Source: Alkalihalobacillus sp. CinArs1 (GTDB lineage Bacteria; Bacillota; Bacilli; Bacillales; Guptibacillaceae). From it: a stretch of DNA of 64,000 nt. The stretch is taken from the NCBI RefSeq assembly GCF_947387515.1, contig NZ_CANDOB010000005.1, forward strand, positions 1 to 64,000, given 5' to 3'. The first letter of the stretch is position 1. Each line of letters starts with the position of its first letter. The position numbers were made by a program, and so were the translations under genes. Below the pieces are notes generated by a model. That model ran no database searches, was not told the DNA's origin, and worked only from the letters and a program-made list of their open reading frames with translations. Shown in pieces: positions 61,428 through 64,000 of the stretch.

Positions 61428-62459
61428 ATGGCGACACAAAAGCAAATTCAACTAGCGAAACGACCTGAAGGTATGCCATCTGATGAGCATTTTAACTTCG
61501 TAGAAACAGAGGTTCCATCACCGAACACTGGAGAAGTACTCTTAAAGACCCTTTATCTAACTGTTGACCCATATATGAGAGGAAGGATGACGGATGCTAA
61601 ATCTTACGTCGCGCCTTTTCAACTTGATGAACCGATCGATGGTGGCGTGATCGCAGAAGTCATTGAAACACAGTCAGAGAAGTTTAACAAAGGGGATATT
61701 GTCATCGGGCATCTAGGCTGGCAAGAATACTCTGTTGCAGCAGAGGACAACTTACGTAAGATCGATCCCGAAGCTGCCCCTGTAAGCACCCATCTAGGTG
61801 TTCTTGGAATGCCTGGTCTTACTGCTTATTTCGGCTTACTCGACATCGGTCAGCCAAAAGAAGGTGAAACCGTCGTCGTATCTGGAGCAGCTGGAGCAGT
61901 AGGTTCTGTCGTAGGACAGATTGCGAAGATCAAAGGCTGTAGAGTTGTCGGAATTGCTGGTTCAGATGAGAAAGTACAGTATCTAACGAATACGTTAGGC
62001 TTTGATGAAGGAATCAATTATAAGACATCAAACGTCTATGAAGCTCTAAAAAGCGCATGTCCTGATGGTATCGACGTGTACTACGAAAACGTTGGCGGCG
62101 AAATTGGAGATGCAGCGTTCAGTTTACTCAATAAGTTCGCCCGTATTCCGGTTTGTGGTGCAATCTCTTCTTACAATAAAACTGAGAAAGATCTTGGACC
62201 ACGCGTACAGACGAAGCTCATCAAATCGAGTGCACTTATGCAAGGGTTCGTTGTGAATGATTTTGCAAAACGTTTCCAAGAAGGTGCAGAAGCACTTGGT
62301 AAGTGGGTTAAAGAAGGACAGTTAACTTACGAAGAAACGATCGTGGAAGGATTCGAACGCATTCCTGAAGCCTTCATCGGACTCTTCGAAGGGAAGAACC
62401 TCGGAAAGCAAATTGTAAAGGTAGCTGAGCCAGACATCGCTGTATTGCCTCATAATTAA
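61428..62459 (+). CDS. yfmJ: NADP-dependent oxidoreductase, MDR family (YfmJ)
   Basis: A 343-residue zinc-independent medium-chain reductase of the leukotriene B4 dehydrogenase / 2-alkenal reductase type. VDPYMRGRM (46-54), the nucleotide motif GAAGAVGSVVGQIAK and YYENVGGEIGD are diagnostic. It reduces alpha,beta-unsaturated aldehydes or ketones with NADPH. B. subtilis YfmJ has the same features. TTGGAGGGATGACTA precedes the ATG. Confidence 0.9.
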   Translation: MATQKQIQLAKRPEGMPSDEHFNFVETEVPSPNTGEVLLKTLYLTVDPYMRGRMTDAKSYVAPFQLDEPIDGGVIAEVIETQSEKFNKGDIVIGHLGWQEYSVAAEDNLRKIDPEAAPVSTHLGVLGMPGLTAYFGLLDIGQPKEGETVVVSGAAGAVGSVVGQIAKIKGCRVVGIAGSDEKVQYLTNTLGFDEGINYKTSNVYEALKSACPDGIDVYYENVGGEIGDAAFSLLNKFARIPVCGAISSYNKTEKDLGPRVQTKLIKSSALMQGFVVNDFAKRFQEGAEALGKWVKEGQLTYEETIVEGFERIPEAFIGLFEGKNLGKQIVKVAEPDIAVLPHN

Positions 62460-62468
62460 GTAAAAGTC

Positions 62469-62493
62469 GCCCGCTTTCGTAGAGAAAGCGGGC
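62469..62493 (+). terminator. Terminator of yfmJ
   Basis: GCCCGCTTTC (62469-62478) pairs with GAAAGCGGGC (62484-62493), followed by a T-rich tract. Confidence 0.85.
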
Positions 62494-62595
62494 TGATTTT
62501 TATTATTCTTTTTGTCCACGAACCTATCATATTGGTTATCTGTCCTTTTTTCGAGGAATAGTATTAACAACAGACTACTATTTAGGAGGACAACG

Positions 62596-63324
62596 ATGAT
62601 AAAATTACTCCTTAATATTCTTGCCTACCTACTTGTTATCACTGTGAATGCACTAGCAAATATCCTACCGCTCAACGGACAGACTACTGGAGAAATTTCA
62701 AACAAGCTTGACGTACTGTTCACTCCAGCAGGGTATGTCTTCAGCATCTGGAGCCTCATCTATCTACTGCTAGGGTTATGGATCCTTCGTCAATTTCCTA
62801 AAGATCGTCGCAACTTACCCATCTATCAAGAAACAAGTGGACTGTTTGTTTTAAGCTGCTTATTGAATAGCCTCTGGATCTTCATGTGGCATTATGAGTA
62901 TTTTGGAGCTTCCGTGCTCGTAATGATCTTATTACTTCTCACGCTCATCCGACTTTATGTGAAGGCAAAAGCGGCAGACGCCTCGTTTCTCGACCTCTTA
63001 CCTTTCTCTGTTTATCTCGGATGGATCAGTGTTGCCACCATCGCAAACATCAGCTACTTCTTAACGTATATCGATTGGAATGGATTTGGTCTTTCAGCAT
63101 CATTTTGGACAATTCTACTTATGATCGTCGCTTCGCTTCTGGCTCTTTATTTCCTGAAATACGAAAACGATTGGGTGTATTCGCTTGTGATCGTATGGGC
63201 ATTGATCGGGATCGGTGTTCGTAATCAAGGCGATGTACCAGCAGTTGTTTTCACAGCTTATAGTCTTGCGATCGTAATCGCACTATTCACGTTTATCTAC
63301 TTGGTGAGAAAAGTTAGGAAATAA
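62596..63324 (+). CDS. TspO/MBR-related tryptophan-rich membrane protein
   Basis: A 242-residue protein with about seven hydrophobic helices. The segment LFTPAGYVFSIWSLIYLLLG (43-62) and FVLSCLLNSLWIFMWHYEYFGAS (about 84-106) resemble TspO/MBR proteins, but this branch is longer than the 5-helix TspO (about 155 residues). Function unknown; TspO proteins bind porphyrins or sterols. Start at 62596 fixed by AGGAGG at 6 bases; the open frame continues 28 codons upstream. Confidence 0.8.
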   Translation: MIKLLLNILAYLLVITVNALANILPLNGQTTGEISNKLDVLFTPAGYVFSIWSLIYLLLGLWILRQFPKDRRNLPIYQETSGLFVLSCLLNSLWIFMWHYEYFGASVLVMILLLLTLIRLYVKAKAADASFLDLLPFSVYLGWISVATIANISYFLTYIDWNGFGLSASFWTILLMIVASLLALYFLKYENDWVYSLVIVWALIGIGVRNQGDVPAVVFTAYSLAIVIALFTFIYLVRKVRK

Positions 63325-63327
63325 ACG

Positions 63328-63356
63328 AATCCCCTTTCCGTTTTGGAAAGGGGATT
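63328..63356. terminator. Bidirectional terminator, TspO-like / YitT genes
   Basis: AATCCCCTTTCC (63328-63339) pairs with GGAAAGGGGATT (63345-63356). Confidence 0.85.
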
Positions 63357-63360
63357 TCTT

Positions 63361-64000
63361 TTATGCTAGAGATTTAAAGTCTTGTCCTAGTATTTCTTTC
63401 ATACTATGGACGGTAATAAACGCCTTATGATCAACACTGCCTACATGTTTCTTTAGCTTCAGTAGATCTTTTCTTCCTAGGATCGTCGTGATCACTTCTT
63501 TTTCATCTGAAGTAAATGCACCGCGTGCCGTATGAATCGTCGCGCCTTTTCCGATTTCATTAACGATGAACGTACGGATTTCTTCACTCTCTTTGCTAAT
63601 GATCACAATTTCTTTCTTAGCATCAAACATTTGAATTGTATAATCGATCACGAAACCATTCAGAATTACACCAAAGATCGCATACATACCAATTTCAGGA
63701 CCGAATAGGAAAATGGAAAGCATTGCAATTGAAATGTCCGAGATCAATACACCTTTACCAACATCGATTGAAAAGTACTTGTTGATGATCATCGCAATGA
63801 TATCTGTACCACCAGTGGAAGCTTTTTGATGAAAAACAAGTCCCATTCCAGCAGCAGCAATACACTGGCCAATGATAAGTTGAATCAGGATATCCTGACT
63901 AAATGGTTCCGTTATTGGAATGAATCGTTCAAGCAACCATACTGCTAAAGATAGAGCAAAGCTTGAATAAATCGTTTTTACTCCGAATTTGGGACCGAGA
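63361..64000 (-). CDS. YitT family membrane protein, 5' end outside the window
   Basis: Reading continues in frame from 63361 up to position 64000 (LGPKFGVKTIYSSFALSLAV before the internal LLERFIP), so the start lies beyond the window and at least 212 residues are seen. YitT features: helices with GMGLVFHQKASTGGTDIIAMI, LISDISIAMLSIFLFG, and a C-terminal DUF2179 domain (about the last 80 residues; KKEIVIISKESEEIRTFIV, GRKDLLKLKKHV). Function unknown. Confidence 0.85.
   Translation of the reverse strand, partial: LGPKFGVKTIYSSFALSLAVWLLERFIPITEPFSQDILIQLIIGQCIAAAGMGLVFHQKASTGGTDIIAMIINKYFSIDVGKGVLISDISIAMLSIFLFGPEIGMYAIFGVILNGFVIDYTIQMFDAKKEIVIISKESEEIRTFIVNEIGKGATIHTARGAFTSDEKEVITTILGRKDLLKLKKHVGSVDHKAFITVHSMKEILGQDFKSLA

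Overview
The window is a chromosomal segment from a low-GC, endospore-forming member of the Bacillaceae. The reasons are the spore genes (gamma-type SASP sspE, sspK, the cortex deacetylase pdaA), the Gram-positive AGGAGG-type ribosome binding sites, TTG/GTG starts, and a gene order that follows much of the Bacillus subtilis ygxA-perR / yga / yfh / yfj / yfk / yfl region. It is not B. subtilis itself: many genes are inserted between the syntenic blocks. I see no prophage, insertion sequence, CRISPR array or integrated plasmid.

Layout. 1-240: tandem promoters and leader of an rRNA operon read leftwards off the window. 264-4460: ygxA, ygzB, perR, a cobalamin adenosyltransferase coupled to a 2-hydroxyacid dehydrogenase, and the peroxiredoxin bcp. 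4.5-9.8 kb: a K+ channel, a sortase with its MPQTG substrate facing an ECF-type sigma factor, and a three-gene ABC-2 exporter. 9.9-24.7 kb: gsaB, ygaE, an appDFABC-type oligopeptide importer, ygaD, ntdP, ygaB, an SRAP peptidase, sspE and mutY. 24.9-32.1 kb: the yfh block with several very small spore-type genes, recX, yfhF, an amidohydrolase, and a GNAT gene preceded by a tRNA-like leader. 32.1-36.4 kb: a DnaA-box-rich intergenic stretch, then rlmD, an AlkA-type glycosylase, pdaA and yfkD. 36.5-49 kb: MATE and MFS transporters, small redox proteins, a ZosA-type metal ATPase, and the yjbQ/yfkJ/yfkH group. 48.8-53.6 kb: signalling genes (degenerate EAL protein, LOV-STAS and PAS-STAS proteins). 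53.6-64 kb: a siderophore-type N-hydroxylase, a second ABC-2 exporter, yflJ, rarD, yfmJ, a TspO-like protein and a YitT protein cut by the window edge.

Common themes. Peroxide response: perR carries its own Per box, and similar boxes lie in front of zosA and a CGLC thiol redoxin, with bcp close by. Sporulation: sspK and a YfhD-like gene have sigma-G-like promoters. General stress: STAS proteins, YtxH, YfkJ and YfhF, two of them with sigma-B-like promoters.

The most unusual element is the 5' leader of the GNAT gene (about 30961-31094). It holds a D-arm, an anticodon-like arm and a perfect T-arm, followed by three helices that compete pairwise, the last of which covers the Shine-Dalgarno sequence. 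I read it as a possible tRNA-mimic translational switch. A cluster of seven DnaA-box-like 9-mers (32151-32312) and two copies of a structured dispersed repeat are the next most notable features.
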